From positions 41,346,531 through 41,410,530 of the forward strand of contig ML682005.1 of the NCBI GenBank assembly GCA_007922195.1: DNA of 64,000 bases. The letters run 5' to 3'. The notes under the pieces were generated by a model, which was not told the origin of the DNA, ran no database searches, and worked only from the letters and a program-made list of their open reading frames with translations. This DNA comes from Podocnemis expansa. Taxonomy: Eukaryota; Chordata; Testudines; Podocnemididae. Shown here piece by piece: positions 36,575 through 50,100 of the stretch; within the stretch, counting starts at the first letter, position 1; each line of letters starts with the position of its first letter. Position numbers and translations under genes: made by a program.

Positions 36575-37004
36575 CTTCTGTGAAGAGGCTGCCCTCCTTT
36601 CCTGCTTGGCCTTCATTTCTGCTAGAAGTCCACTGCCCATTACTTGCACCCCATACCTACGCCCTCCTTGAGGGCTGCCTTTGTTGTCACCCCTCTCAGT
36701 TCTTGTAGCATCCTCTGGCTGAATCTCCTCTAGAGAATCTGGTGTTTTTAGTTCCTCGGCACGCTCTGTGCTGCCGTTCTGTTCCGTAGATTTTAGCTCC
36801 TTCTTAGTAGTGTCGACAGCAGGACTTTTAACAGCAACCTTGGATGATGAGTGATCTTCTGCCACCAATACAGTCTGAGAACGTTCAGATTTGGATTTAG
36901 ATTTGATTAAGTTGAGAAACCCGCTTTTCCGAGAATCTTTTCTTTTTCTTTCATCACTCACTTCACTCGGCTCATTGATGTCTGACCGTTTCATTGACGA
37001 TCTC
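36575..37004 (-). CDS. CARMIL1: CARMIL1 large coding exon with the basic region and CSI motif
   Basis: This 430-nt exon is the largest visible. It starts after the AG at 37006-37005 and ends before GTGAGG at 36574. It encodes a Ser/Lys-rich start (RSSMKRSDINEPSE), the basic RKSGFLNLIKSKSKSER block, an acidic Ser/Thr/Glu-rich linker, RRYGVQV, and the CARMIL-specific CSI motif at 36640-36587 (MGSGLLAEMKAKQERRAA). The CSI motif gives CARMILs extra capping-protein contact beyond the CPI motif. The basic block corresponds to the region reported to bind the plasma membrane in CARMIL proteins; that link is from family knowledge. The first 20 or so residues differ from human, while the rest aligns well. 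Confidence 0.95.
36587..36640 (-). other. CARMIL1: CSI motif (CARMIL-specific capping protein contact)
   Basis: Eighteen codons read MGSGLL-AEMKAK-QERRAA, directly after RRYGVQV. This is the second capping-protein contact, found only in CARMIL family members, and it supports assignment to CARMIL rather than another CPI protein. Confidence 0.92.
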
Positions 37005-38763
<1,759 letters not shown>

Positions 38764-40015
38764 CTAATAAAACAATCTCTCATATATTACATGCTCAATA
38801 TAATGCTGCTTGTGACAGGTCACAATATCATTAAAGCTGAATGCCTGTTGGTAAATATTATTCTGAGAACACTTTTCCTGACTCTTGATTCACTGAATTC
38901 AGTTATAAGGCATTAGGCAGAACATAACCAACACAACATGGCAGTAAGAAATTTCACTTTTCAAAGATGCTATAAAGTACAAGGCCTGGAGGATAAATAT
39001 GAAATTGGAGTTAGCTTATGCTTGGTTAAGGAAATGTAGGTATTGTAAAGAAAGGCCCTCACTAGCAAGCAGAAGTAAGGCCTTAAAAATAATTAGATAT
39101 AAGAACAAAAGGAATGAAGAAGAGAGGATTTCTGAATTAGAAGACTGATTAATGAGATAAGGGATAACTTCTAAAAAGAACGCCTCCAACTGATAGAGGT
39201 GACTATAGATGTTTTTAAGTGAATATGTTTAAAATGAGTCAACACAGCCCTTCTCAACCCATACACCAGTGTTAAAACCTTTGCGAACCCAAGTGAAATG
39301 GAAAAAAACTGTTGGTCAGCAAGGAGGAAGGCAGGAAAGGCCTTGGGAAAAAAGGCTGTAAATCTTCTTGGATTAAGGCTGGCAATAAGGGTGAACTATC
39401 TCCAATTGGTTAGTTTAAGTCAGTAATTGGTAATAACGTGACTTGTTTGTTGAAGGAGATGAAAAAGTAAAAGTAAAAGGCTCTTCTGAGGTGATTTGCC
39501 AGTGCCTTCTAGGCTCCTGGAAGATGTGAAGCCTCGAGGTGGATGGAGTGGTTCACAGAGAAGTCCCATAGATGGATGGCCTTCTGACAGTACACTTTTT
39601 CCACACTTCTGTTCTGGCAGGGTGAAGGACTCAGCTCCTCCCTGCTTGTCAGTCTACAAAACGGCCATGGTCTTGTCCATCAGAATTTGCATCATCATGC
39701 TTGACATGAGAAAGAAACATTAAACAGGCTAAGTAGACCACCCTGAGCTCCCTGATGCTTATGTGCAGGAAGAGAGCTTACTGGGGCCACAGGCCCTGAG
39801 TTCTTGAGGCTGTCAAGGTGAGAGTGTCCCAACCTAGGTCTGTTACATCCAAGACAAGAAACATTCACAGCTGGACAAGTAACAAAGAGGACTCCTATAA
39901 TTATTGACTTTGGATCCTTCCACTAGACCAGGGATGGAACAGTGAACACAGAGTCCAACTGGTGTCTGTTCAGACAGCAAACTGAAGCAAGCCACTTCTG
40001 CAGGTTTCTGAGCTG

Positions 40016-41187
40016 TCACCCAATACTGTACTTGTTCTCAGTCTTCTCTGAGGTGGGGACTAGAGAAGAAAGAGTTTGCCATGAGGGCTTGAATGGGCCC
40101 ATTACAGTCCCATTAAGGGCTAAGGCTGCTTTAGAAAGAGCTGCTGCAACCTGAATGTCAATGAGGCCGAGAGATAATTCTTTAAGCTCCTTGATTTCTA
40201 ACTCCAGGCAGACTGCCATCTGCTTCAGAAGGTCCTGTTGGGCCCTGAAGTCATGCTGTGGAAACAAACTACTCGGTCCCAAGACCGTCTTGTCAAAGAG
40301 GCTAATACAGGTAGCAGGGTTTCTTCTTCTTTTCCCATAATGTACATGGGAGCCTTCTCCTGAAGGCTTATACCAGAATTGGGGTCTGATGCCAAATGCA
40401 AAGCAGTGGTAGCTCACTTCCTGGAAGTCACTAAGTAAGATTGCTGGGAGGGAGGCCAGTACCAAGAGAAACTCCAAGATTCTGGTATGGTCACTGACCA
40501 CTTAGCCACATACTGGTGGGAGGACCTGTAGCAAGGTACACCAGTACATAGAATGGGAGCCCTTTGGTTGAACTTAGGATTCCTCCTTGCCCTCAGATGA
40601 TGAGTCCTCCCAAGAGGACCACAGTGGAGCAGTACCCTTCTCTGCCTCCATTTAGTGCTGAGGGTCTGGAGACTGGCAATGGATCAGAAATGGTTGTGAA
40701 GATGATATCAGAGTTGTCTTGCCAATAAAAGGTCCCTGATGGGCCAGTGTCAGGAAGGAGCTCGGAATCCCATGTTCCCTCTGGTTTATGGTTGACCCTG
40801 CCTGTCCCATTGGAGTCCGTGAAATTGGGAACATCAGTAAGTTCCTGGCTGCTGAAAAGGCCATTGGGGTTTATGGTACCATCAATCCACTGGTGCAGCA
40901 GTGGCTTCCAGGATGTTGGCAAAGGGTCCTGCTGTAGTCAATTGAGCCATTGTGAGACCAGGAGTGTCCCAATACAGGTCATGCTTTACTAGTGACCCAT
41001 GTTTGTCCTTCTTCTGCACTGGTGAGGGTCCTCTGTTGGTGTCCTGCTTTTTGTGCTGCTTCTTCAACACCAGAAATGGTGAATGGTGCTGGAGGAGCAC
41101 TTCAAACCAAGGCCAAACTGCTCGGTGCACAAGTGGAATGGCTTGGCTCTGAGGCTGGTCTGAGGTTTCCATGAGGGTAGCTTTCAC
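40016..41187 (-). pseudogene. Degraded DIRS-type retrotransposon gag with a LAP2alpha-like segment
   Basis: Three overlapping minus-strand open stretches in different frames (41187-40882, 40922-40593, 40501-40016) suggest one frameshifted gag. The last contains FRAQQDLLKQMAVCLELEI and then SKAALALNGTVMGPFKPSW with QTLSSLVPTSEKTENKY. That order matches the LAP2alpha-like domain of reptilian DIRS gag proteins, where RAHQDLL-, LPINEAIM- and WQTPA-type motifs occur. An upstream basic block (KKQHKKQDTNRGPSPVQKK) also fits gag. No reverse transcriptase or tyrosine recombinase was recognised nearby. It lies in the same orientation as CARMIL1. Confidence 0.6.
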
Positions 41188-41209
41188 TCTTACCTATCTC
41201 TATTTTGTG

Positions 41210-41582
41210 CAGAGTTTAAAGTCCTGACAAATCTGGCACTGATAACAGTTTTCAAGTACCTTTGCAATACCTGTTACAAGGAAGAAGGAAAACAAGTTAT
41301 TCTCTTTAACTGTTGATGATAGGACAAGAAGCAACAGCTTAAGTTACAGAAAGGGAGATTTAGGTTGGACATTAGGAAAAAATTCCTAACTGTCAGGGTG
41401 ATTAACCACTGGAATAAGCTCCCTACAGAGGCTGCGGAATCTCCATCATTGCAAATGTTTAAGAGCAGGTTCCACAAGCATTTGTCAGGGATGGTTTAAG
41501 ATGGTACTTGGTCTTGCCATGAGTGCAGGAGACTGGACTCAGTGACCTCTTATGGTCCTCTCTAGTTTCTGTAATTCTATGC
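41210..41582 (+). mobile_element. CR1 LINE 3' end
   Basis: It reads TTTAGGTTGGACATTAGGAA, TAACTGTCAGGGTGATTAAC, GGAATCTCCATCATTGCAAA and ACTGGACTCAGTGACCTC, ending TTCTGTAATTCTATG. Typical sense CR1 tail, without coding capacity. Confidence 0.85.
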
Positions 41583-42109
41583 GAGTCTCTCCCAAACACT
41601 TCAGACAATTAGAGTGTGGGTCACTCATGGGTACAGACTTATCACAAGAGTCACAAGGTTTAAAGCCTGGGAACCAAGGCATGCTGAGCCCTGGGGCCAG
41701 GAGAGGCCTCAACAATCAGAAGAGGGCTAAATTTTTGTAACACTACCACCTACAATGTATCTACTATAAGCTGTACTTAAAACTAACCAACCATGAACAG
41801 AGTACAAAACCACTGAGAAGAACCTTGGGGAAGCAAGAAGAGTTGTTCCAACTATCATCACTGGTGGTTAAGAAGGAACTGTGAGGGGCATGTGGCTGGT
41901 GGCACCCCTTATACCAGTGCATGGGCGTGTGACTCTAGCAGATGGTAGTACAGACTCAACAGATACCACTGAGTGAAAAATCTCCAAAAATGGCGCACGT
42001 GGCATGAACAACTCTAGCTTGGAATGAACATGAACAAGCACTTGCAGAACACCACAGAATTAGAAGCCAGACCTCAAGCAGTCTAATGATGTTGCTATCA
42101 GACTGCTTC

Positions 42110-42250
42110 TGTGGCCTTGGGTAATGCATGTTAGGCCCAGACTTCTGAACTGAGTGCCAGATTTAGGTGACTAACTTTAGGCACCCAGCACTACTGAGAG
42201 CTGAGCTCTAACTATTTTGTGGATCTCTGAAAAGCAGACCTTAAAGCCAA
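42110..42250. repeat. Ancient repeat fragment (AGGTGACTAACTTTAGGCAC type)
   Basis: CAGACTTCTGAACTGAGTGC, AGGTGACTAACTTTAGGCAC and CCAGCACTACTGAGAGC resemble a decayed amniote repeat; a related piece may lie at 63525-63650. Confidence 0.35.
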
Positions 42251-43301
42251 AAGACCAAAGGGAGAGATTTTCCAACTTTCCAATACTCAGAGTAGTACTG
42301 TACTGACGAAGTAGTGTGTGTACAGCTCTGTGAGGATGAAATACACTCAATATTATGGGAGGGATTTTCTCCCTGGCCTGGCCTCTGTATGCTGCTCTTT
42401 CATGAACCCTCTCTGCTACCTGTTTAGATGCTGTGTAAAGTGTTTTTACGACCCTGCAAAGGTCCAGTAGAGGGGATGTTCTTCGCAGTGCCACCACTCA
42501 TAAGTTGCCACAGGAGGTTGCCCTAATTTAGACAGTCTCAGTGGATGTCTACATTACACCACGGAATTCTCCAATCCCCAGAGCAGCCCAGAATCTGATA
42601 ACTATGAAGGGTTGCATGAAGCACCTGAGTGCTAGGTCTTATGCTATGCCTAGAAGGGGCCTAGGACAGATTCTCATCTTACGGGTATGAGCAAATAATT
42701 TCTGTTAATATCAACCCATTCCTTGTTAAGCCAAATAAGGCAGCAGTCTGAATAGGAACTAATGTACTGACACATACATCAAACTTTCTGGTTCCTGAGT
42801 TGCTGAGCCATGTGATGAGACTATTGTTCATCTTGTTAGATTACGAAGACAGTAACTAGAGATTTTATTTCCCTCTGCTGTGGCACTGCATTCCTCATCT
42901 GAAAATTTAAGTCCTTTCAGAAAAGCTGCATTGTTGACAGTTAAACTTTTTTTTTTTTTAAAAAAAAGGGAAACATCTTTTTCAAAGTAGCACAGAGGCG
43001 ATCACTCTGATTTCCAAAACTTTTCTTTTTCTGAGAAGAACTTGTCTGATTGGAAACATCAGAGTATTTGTAACAATACATATACTGACATCTTGTTTTG
43101 GTCAGCATCAATATTTATTGTCTATTGATGTCAATATTTATCTCATCAGTCAAAAAATACTAATATTAACTTCAATAGAAGTCATAATCCATTTAATGTT
43201 GACACAAACTGTACTGAGCATAAGAGCAAATATTTAAGAATCAAAGCCAAAAGCATTTCCTGAAGGACATGAGGATGTTACATTCTGAAAAAGAAGTAGA
43301 T

Positions 43302-43814
43302 CAGTGGTTCCCAACCTGTGGGCCGCAGACCCCAGTGGGGCTGGATGCTGCTAGGGTCTCCAGTTGCCAGGGAGACCCAGGCTTCCAGCCAGCCAACAGG
43401 AAGCTTCCCTGAGGCTGTGAGTTTTAAAAACTTCCGCCTTGAGCATGCAAAACATGATCAGAATAGCCTGGGGGGGGGGGGGGAGGGAGCCAGGTGCCCC
43501 CGGCTTCAACGGCCATGTAAGGGGGGGAAGGGACCATGGGGGGGAGTTGGGGATGGGGAGCCAGCAGGGAGGCGGGCAGGAAGGAAACACTGGGCAGGCG
43601 GGCAGGAAGGAAACACTGGGCAGGCGGCCATGGCCACCGCGGCTCCCCGGCTTGGGAGAGGGGGCCACATTCTGCTCCGTGTGGGCCATATTCTGCCCTG
43701 CACGGGCCACATTCGGAGCATGGAGGCGCCGCCACACTTGCTCAAAACAGGGGGCTGCAGACTTTCTTTCCCCTCACAAGGGGTACCCAGCCTTAAAAAG
43801 GTTGGGAACCACTG
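43302..43814. mobile_element. hAT-type element, 513 bp, 16-bp perfect terminal repeats
   Basis: Both ends begin CAGTGGTTCCCAACCT when read inward from each strand. The interior is GC-rich and contains a perfect 26-bp tandem duplication (43571-43622) and three GGGCCACATTC-type repeats. The flanking 8-mers do not match, so the target duplication has decayed. Confidence 0.85.
43571..43622. repeat. Perfect 26-bp tandem duplication
   Basis: Two identical consecutive units starting GGCGGGCAGGAAGG and ending ACTGGGCA, inside the hAT element. Confidence 0.95.
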
Positions 43815-45954
43815 AAATTCCATTGAATACACTGACTGGATCACTGTAAACATACAAAGCATAGGGTCCAATCACCAGCAAAATAACCAAAGTACAGAAT
43901 GTTCCTACACATGCACACTGAGAGCCAGTAACTGTTCAACACTACAGTCTCAGATTGATTTTTGCATATTTTCTATTTCATTCATTTGATATGGAGAAAA
44001 TCGCATCCCACGCGTAAAAGAGGACTTCACAACAGATAGAATGATGAGATGAATGGACTTTTATGAGTCTATTTAAAACATGATGGCTTGTTGACTGTTA
44101 ACACCTATAAACTACAATGTCGCTGAAAACTGTGAGAGAAAAGAGGTTTCTGTTAAAGAGTTAGCACTCTGACCCCTTCAGTTAACAGAAACAGGCAGTT
44201 CACATACACAAGGCTTCAGCATGTTGTAGCAAAACCACAGAAACCCAGAACTGCACGATTGATATAACTGGGGTAAACCAAGCAATAAACAGAAAGCTAC
44301 ACTTTTCCTTAAAGAATGCCTGAAAGGTGTGCTGTATTCTCTCCTCCACTCTTCCAATAAGCATACAATAATAAGCAAGGGAAACAAAACATCCCTCCAC
44401 CCCACCTCCTTGCAAGTCACTTTGAATTTGTGCCCGTAAGAAAAAACAAATGCTGTCATCCTAATATGGCTGCACCATTTCCAGGAATACTGCATTGCCA
44501 TAAGGAATAACACTTCTTTGTTCTTCATGCACAGCTATCAAAGTTTTTCCATGTATAAGATACTTTTTATTCTGTGTTTCACATTTCTGTGTCAGGTAAC
44601 ACTGCACTAAAAGCACATAGTCCACCCCCCACCCCCCTCAGGCAGCAGGGTCCTCCATTTCTGAAAAAATATGACAGTATGGAGGGAGATGATAATGGAA
44701 CCTGACTATGCCTGGAAATTTTGCCCATGCTTGGTTTCCCTAACGGTAGATGTAGTCTCAGTAGTGGATGACCTCAATTATCCAGATGTCACAGGACACA
44801 TTAAATAAGTTCAGAGGACTGACAGAAGTTTAACAATTAGGAGAATACAACTCAGTTTTGTATGTCGGGAGGAGCACACTGTATTGGACTACAGTTAAAG
44901 GGCCAACCCCCTAAGCAGTTAAGTCTCTGCCCCTTCTGTACTGTTGTCAGTGCAAAAGATACCACAAGCTGTCTTAAAAAAGAACCGAACAGTTTGGCTA
45001 GTGTTTCTTTTGGTGCACAAGAATTCCTGACAGGCATAAAACTCTATACAGCCCATTCCTGGCCCTTCCCAGTATAGATAGTATTTCAGAAGTATGGCCA
45101 CAGTGCCGTCCACTCTAGCAATCCCAGAGCAGTGGAACAGCCTTCAGATGTCTACTATTAGCCAGTATAATTTGGAGCTGCAATGAGACTGCTTGAAGTT
45201 GCAGCAGGGAGCAGACTGACCCAATTGCCTCTTGGATAAGGGATTCCAATAGTGTTGTTATGCCCTCTCTGCCCTCTTCAGGGATCTAGTCCTACAGTTT
45301 TAGATGCAGATTCTGTCAGTACATACCTGTGGGTGCACCCACCACAGAAAAAGCAGAACTGGGTGGTTTACTGAGTAAAAAGAACCACAGAAACCCAAAA
45401 AGTGCATTCAGGACCTCTTGCTGTGGCAGCACAATGGATTTTATTTCTGGTGCAGGCCACAGCATAGACAGTGATCTGTTATTCAGATCCACTGACAACC
45501 CCTCTGTACTGGGTCGCAAGGAGCTAGAGAGGTCATGAAATTATTCCATTGAAAACTGCTGGAGACAATAACTGTTGCCAATCTACCTAAGTTTTGTGCA
45601 GCAAAAGAAGGTCAGCATCACCAAACCTTGTGATTATATCACAAGTCTCATGATATTTAGTGTTTTTCCTGAAATTATGCAATTCTGTGTGAATCTCAGC
45701 TTTGATTTAAGCAAAGTCAGATTTTCTCCCTCATATTCACAGAAAAGAGCTTGAAAAACTAACTTGAATCCACCCAGAAGTCTCAAGGAAAAAAAAAATA
45801 AATTTCATGATTTTAAAGACAATCTGATAATTTTGGGGGGGCCTGACTCATGCTTTCTGCATACCTGGCATGGGCAAAAGTGGGATTAAGTCTTCATTGT
45901 AAAAAAAAATAGCCAAGTAATTAGATTCTCAACAAACTTTTAATGATTACTCAC

Positions 45955-46151
45955 TGCTGCTTGGCTGGGTTGTTGTTTTTTATATCTTTTAGGCCTTAAT
46001 TTTGTAAAGTGCTCCAGTTTTTTCCCTTCCTCAGATGGTAGTTCTGAGATGAATCCAGAAGTTCGTTTGTCTGGTTTGCTGGAAAGGAGTGGTGGGTCTT
46101 CTATATGGATAGGTACTTCTTCCAGTGCTTTATCCAGGTCAAATTCCATTT
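45955..46151 (-). CDS. CARMIL1: CARMIL1 coding exon with the CPI (capping protein interaction) motif
   Basis: The exon starts after the AG at 46153-46152 and ends before GTGAGT at 45954. It encodes an acidic stretch ([14 protein letters not shown]) followed by the CPI motif [17 protein letters not shown] at 46017-45967. Every fixed position of the LxHxTxxRPK-x6-P consensus is present. In CARMIL proteins this motif wraps around the stalk of the alpha/beta capping protein and allosterically lowers its barbed-end affinity. Motif conservation implies the encoded protein still binds capping protein. The exon is only 307 bp from its upstream neighbour and 7.2 kb from the next one. Confidence 0.95.
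45967..46017 (-). other. CARMIL1: CPI motif (capping protein binding) of CARMIL1
   Basis: These 17 codons read [10 protein letters not shown], six residues, then P. This is the shared capping-protein interaction consensus also known from CD2AP, CIN85, CKIP-1 and FAM21. All consensus residues are intact by eye. Confidence 0.93.
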
Positions 46152-46458
46152 CTACAAGCAATCAAAACCTTCATTTAGGACTTAATTTGGTATTTTAAGC
46201 AGAAAGTAATGGCATCTTTTGCTTTCAGGTGGTAGCATGTTTGTAAGAAGATGGACCACAGCCATTGAAAGTTTACTTCTGGACTCTCTTACTACAGAAA
46301 CTTCAAAAAACAAAGCAAGTTCATTAGACCACAAATTGGGAATCTTCTATATTTTCAAGTAAAGTAACACCTATCTTACATTGTGAAATTGATGAAGTGG
46401 TTTTAAATAATTTATAGAAAGAAAAGAAGAGAAGGGAAGAAAAAAGCATCTTACTTAC
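46152..46458 (-). other. CARMIL1 intron, 307 bp
   Basis: Short GT-AG intron between the first two visible exons; no repeat seen. Confidence 0.9.
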
Positions 46459-46525
46459 CAAAAGCCCTAGATACAGGCCGGAGCATTCTACTGTGGATGC
46501 TTTTTCTTTTAGATTTAGGAGTCAT
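46459..46525 (-). CDS. CARMIL1: CARMIL1 coding exon (1st visible), MTPKSKRKS segment
   Basis: This exon encodes 22 residues beginning MTPKSKRKSIHSRML and ending SRAF, plus the first base of a Glu codon completed by the next exon. The acceptor AG is at 46527-46526 and the donor GTAAGT at 46458-46453. The segment is strongly basic and sits just N-terminal to the capping-protein-binding region. The ATG at its start is an internal codon, not the initiator, because the family continues upstream. The preceding exon (VEELTEIERL region in the human protein) was looked for up to 64000 and not found. Confidence 0.93.
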
Positions 46526-46703
46526 CTATGAATGAAAATAAAATAAAGAGGTGTATATTTGGATAGAAGAAATTGTACAGAGTAATTCTAATCTTTAAAA
46601 CCAAAAAAATCACTTCATAAGTCATATTTGCCTTGGAAATCCAGGAAATCTTCCTTTCAGAAAATTTAACTGACATTTCATTGATGTAAAACTGACTATA
46701 CAA

Positions 46704-47178
46704 CAGGGGTGGCCGAACTTATGGAACTCAAGAGCCATACAAGTTGATTATTAAACCTTCAAGAGCCGCACTGAGGCATATATCCATCTACTTTTACCTA
46801 CTCCAAAATTACTAAGTTTAAAATTCATTGCACACTTTAATTTGATCATAAAAAGAGGGCAAATATTGATCCTACTAATGTCAGATTCTAATAATTAATT
46901 AAGTTTACCATGAAAATTAGGCCTATACAGTAAAAATTTAGATGCTGCTTGATGTAGCAGACTGCAGGCTAGTGGTGAGTTTTTTAAAATCCCAACCATG
47001 CTGCACTTCTCCCCACCATCCCCAACCATACTGCACTTCTCCCCACTGTCCCAACCCCCTCCTGAACTCCTAGGCTGGAGCTGCTTTCCTGAATTGATTT
47101 GCTGATGTTCTTCTGGGAGCCACACTTTTTCATTCAAGCGCTGCATGTGGCTCCCGAGCCACAGTTTGGCCACACCTG
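46704..47178. mobile_element. hAT-type element, 475 bp
   Basis: Left end CAGGGGTGGCCGAACTTATG and right end CCACAGTTTGGCCACACCTG are inverted repeats. Flanks CTATACAA (46696-46703) and CTATACAC (47179-47186) form an 8-bp duplication with one mismatch. A 30-bp tandem duplication lies at 46991-47050. It lies only 179 bp upstream of a CARMIL1 exon. Confidence 0.9.
46991..47050. repeat. 30-bp tandem duplication inside hAT
   Basis: Two consecutive units beginning CCCAACCAT and containing CTGCACTTCTCCCCAC, with a few mismatches. Confidence 0.85.
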
Positions 47179-50100
47179 CTATACACCAATGAGGCAGGGC
47201 TAGAACAGAATCCAAAACATCCAACTGATTTCGAGCTTGAAATACAAGTAACCCTGAATATTACAAAGTGATCCTCAGAACAAGAGAGGTAACTTCTCAG
47301 TTTTATATTTGGAGAACTTGAAAGCACAAAGAAGTAAACTGACTTCCCCACTATTGCAAAGTGAGGGGGAAATCTCAATTGTTCTGACTTCCGTGGTAAC
47401 TGCTTCCTCAGTTCATTTATCAATGACACCTTATTGAAATCAATTAAAAAAAATTAGGCATCTAGGTCTTTTGTCACCATCCTGTTTTACATGTCCATTA
47501 CTCTAAAAGAAGAGAATCTTTTAAAGCTTATCAACGTTGCTACGTCAGATGAATTGTTGAGCATGCTGCATTTCTTAGTATTACTTTGTTAAAAGCAATT
47601 ATTTTTTTTTCCTGAAAGCTAAATGTTCTGTTTGCATACTGCACTTTTGACATTGAGTTGCTTAATAATTACTCTGGATTATATACCAATTTGGCAGAAT
47701 TTGTTTTTTTCACTAATTTCAATGATTAATATTGATTGTTATTTTAAGGATTTTTCTTCAATTTTTATTTTTTTACAGTTGCTGGAGACTCAATGGGAGA
47801 GTGGGTATGGTTGGGATTAGGGCTGCACAGAAAGCAGGGCTGCAAGGGGCTCCCAGAAATGATGGGGGGGGGGAGGGCAGGAGGAAAGAAGAGGACTGCT
47901 TCATGACTGAAGGGCCCAAGACACAGAGGCACAAGGTGTGGGAGAGGCTGAAGTCCTGGGAAGGCAGAGCAGAGACCACCCTCAGACAGCACTGTGAAGC
48001 TGAAGAGCCCCAGCCATGAGGTGCTGGGGAACAGTTTCTCAGGATGGCTCCCACACTGGTGGCTGGTGAGGGAGCAGGGCCTTGACAATGGGGATGCAGG
48101 CATAAGGAGCAGGGTAGGCTGCAGCTCTGGTGGGACAGAGCAGAGACTGCTGGCCAGGAATACGAGAAGAGAATGATGAGTACCTGGCAGCTGGGGGAAT
48201 GAGGAGGGAACCTGTTGTTGGATGTCTCCTACTCAGGGATGGAGCCAGTCACCAGTAGAGCAGCCTCCCCCCATGGCCATGGTCATCCTCCTCCTCACCT
48301 CTACCCAGGGCCTCTGCTCTGCCTTGCCAAGATTATAGCCTTCCCCAAACATTGTGCCTGCAGGGACTGGGTGTCACCAGCTGTGTAGCAGTACAGGGTG
48401 TTCTCTGCAACTCCTCTGGTCACAGACTCACTGCACCACACGCCATTTAGGAACACTGGAGACATCCCTGGGCAGGAGTCATTCTGTAATGGGATAGCCT
48501 CCCTGTGGCCAAGGATGCAACTTCTATGTGTCACTCTGCTGATGGCAGCAAAATCACCACCGTCAGTGCATCCTTCTGGGTATGATTGGTGGGTCTCGGT
48601 AGAACCACTCAATCACTCTGGAAATTGCCATAGCAACTCCAACCTGGGAAATGGAGTCGCTGTAAGCGGTCAGCTTAGCGTAGTGTCTAGTGAGGGATTA
48701 GTAAATCATCAGGAGATATGCAAGGTAGGTTATGTACTTTGCACATCTCCCGTCGACTGCTGCTGAAAAGCGTGGCAAGTATAGCCTAGGACTTAGAGAC
48801 CCCTTAAGCTCTGCTTAACAGACCTCCTTCCTGCCCCTCCAGGGACAGCAAGACTGTTGAGGGCTCTCTGTTTCTGCAGGGCTGCTGACATACCCACTGT
48901 CACCAAGTGAAGGCTTTTTTCTGTTTGTCAAAAAATGTTAATTGAAATTGAATTTTGCCAAGCCAAGTTATAGATTCTTCAAACACATGTAGTCCTAGAA
49001 GATACAACAACTCCAGGACTTTTTTAAGAAGTGAAAACCTGCCTTTACCAGCTGCCTCTCTGGCTATGTCATGGTTTTACACAAGTATAGATTGTAGTCA
49101 CAGAATATGAATTCAAAATGTATTTATTGGAGGCATACATTATTATTAACTAACTTTTTTACCCCTGGATTAAAGAAAATTTTGTGTTAAGGAAATAGCT
49201 GCCAGACTTAACACTTCATGGTTCCTCTTGGGAAGACAGCCACAATTATTTTGCTCCTGGAAGTTCATATGGTAAAAAAGCCTTTTTGCAATGGATCAGG
49301 CTTGTATCAGCCATTCTGAGCCTCATAGATAATTTAATGAAGCTGAAGACTCTAAACTATAAAGAGTTTGGCACATCTGCTTGCTTAGCAGCATATATAT
49401 ATTTCTGTCTACTTTTTACTCCTGTTAAAAGCATAATGTTACACAGCTGAGAAAGAGTCAGCACACTGAATTCACACTGGCTTGTGAACAATCAACAAAT
49501 TTTATTAGTTGGGTTCTAGCTTCAGAAATTCTCACCGGTGAAGAATGAGCCAGAAAGGTACTTAAGCAGCAAAACTGCTGAATGATTTTGCAATGTGGGT
49601 GGTTTAATTTTTAAAGGTTTTTTTTTTTTTAAATTAACAGGAATTTCAGTGAAAATAATAATTAGATAAAATAAGAACAATACAAATGTGTTATAGATGT
49701 GTGCATGAAATACATGTGCACACACATACTTCAGTTGTCTGTATTAGTATTTCCATCTGAACAGGAAGGGCTGTACCCTTGGCACTATTCAGACCCAGTC
49801 AAATTTATGATACATTTTCATATTAGTATTAAGTGGGTAACCTACTTCCATTTGATCAAAGCAAGAGAGAGTGATACCAGGCTATATAGTCACTTGATTG
49901 TGTCTTTGGAGCAACGGAGATGTTTTCCCACTATTATTATGAAGTACTGTCTGAAACCAAGGTACCTTTATGTGGCAGGTGGTTTCTAATTCCAGAGGGT
50001 GTCATCTCCGACATGCATCAGTAAATTATATACTTTCATGAGCATCCAGAAGAAGTCATCACCAACTCCTTTTCCCTTGTCATCTGAATAAGCTTCAGAT

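Larger units (their letters stand above)
38764..45954 (-). other. CARMIL1 intron, 7191 bp
   Basis: GT-AG intron. Contents: DIRS-like gag remains 40016-41187, CR1 3' end 41210-41582, ancient repeat near 42130, hAT element 43302-43814. 38770-39480, 42500-43290 and 43820-45950 hold nothing recognised. Confidence 0.85.

Noticed and set aside
43318..43815. 165-codon plus-strand open frame
   Set aside because: It coincides with the hAT element 43302-43814; overlapping open frames in other phases and a tandem duplication explain it.
46459..46525. ATG at 46525 as a translation start for a short CARMIL1 isoform
   Set aside because: It lies directly at a splice acceptor and aligns with an internal Met of the family; no promoter or 5' UTR evidence is visible.
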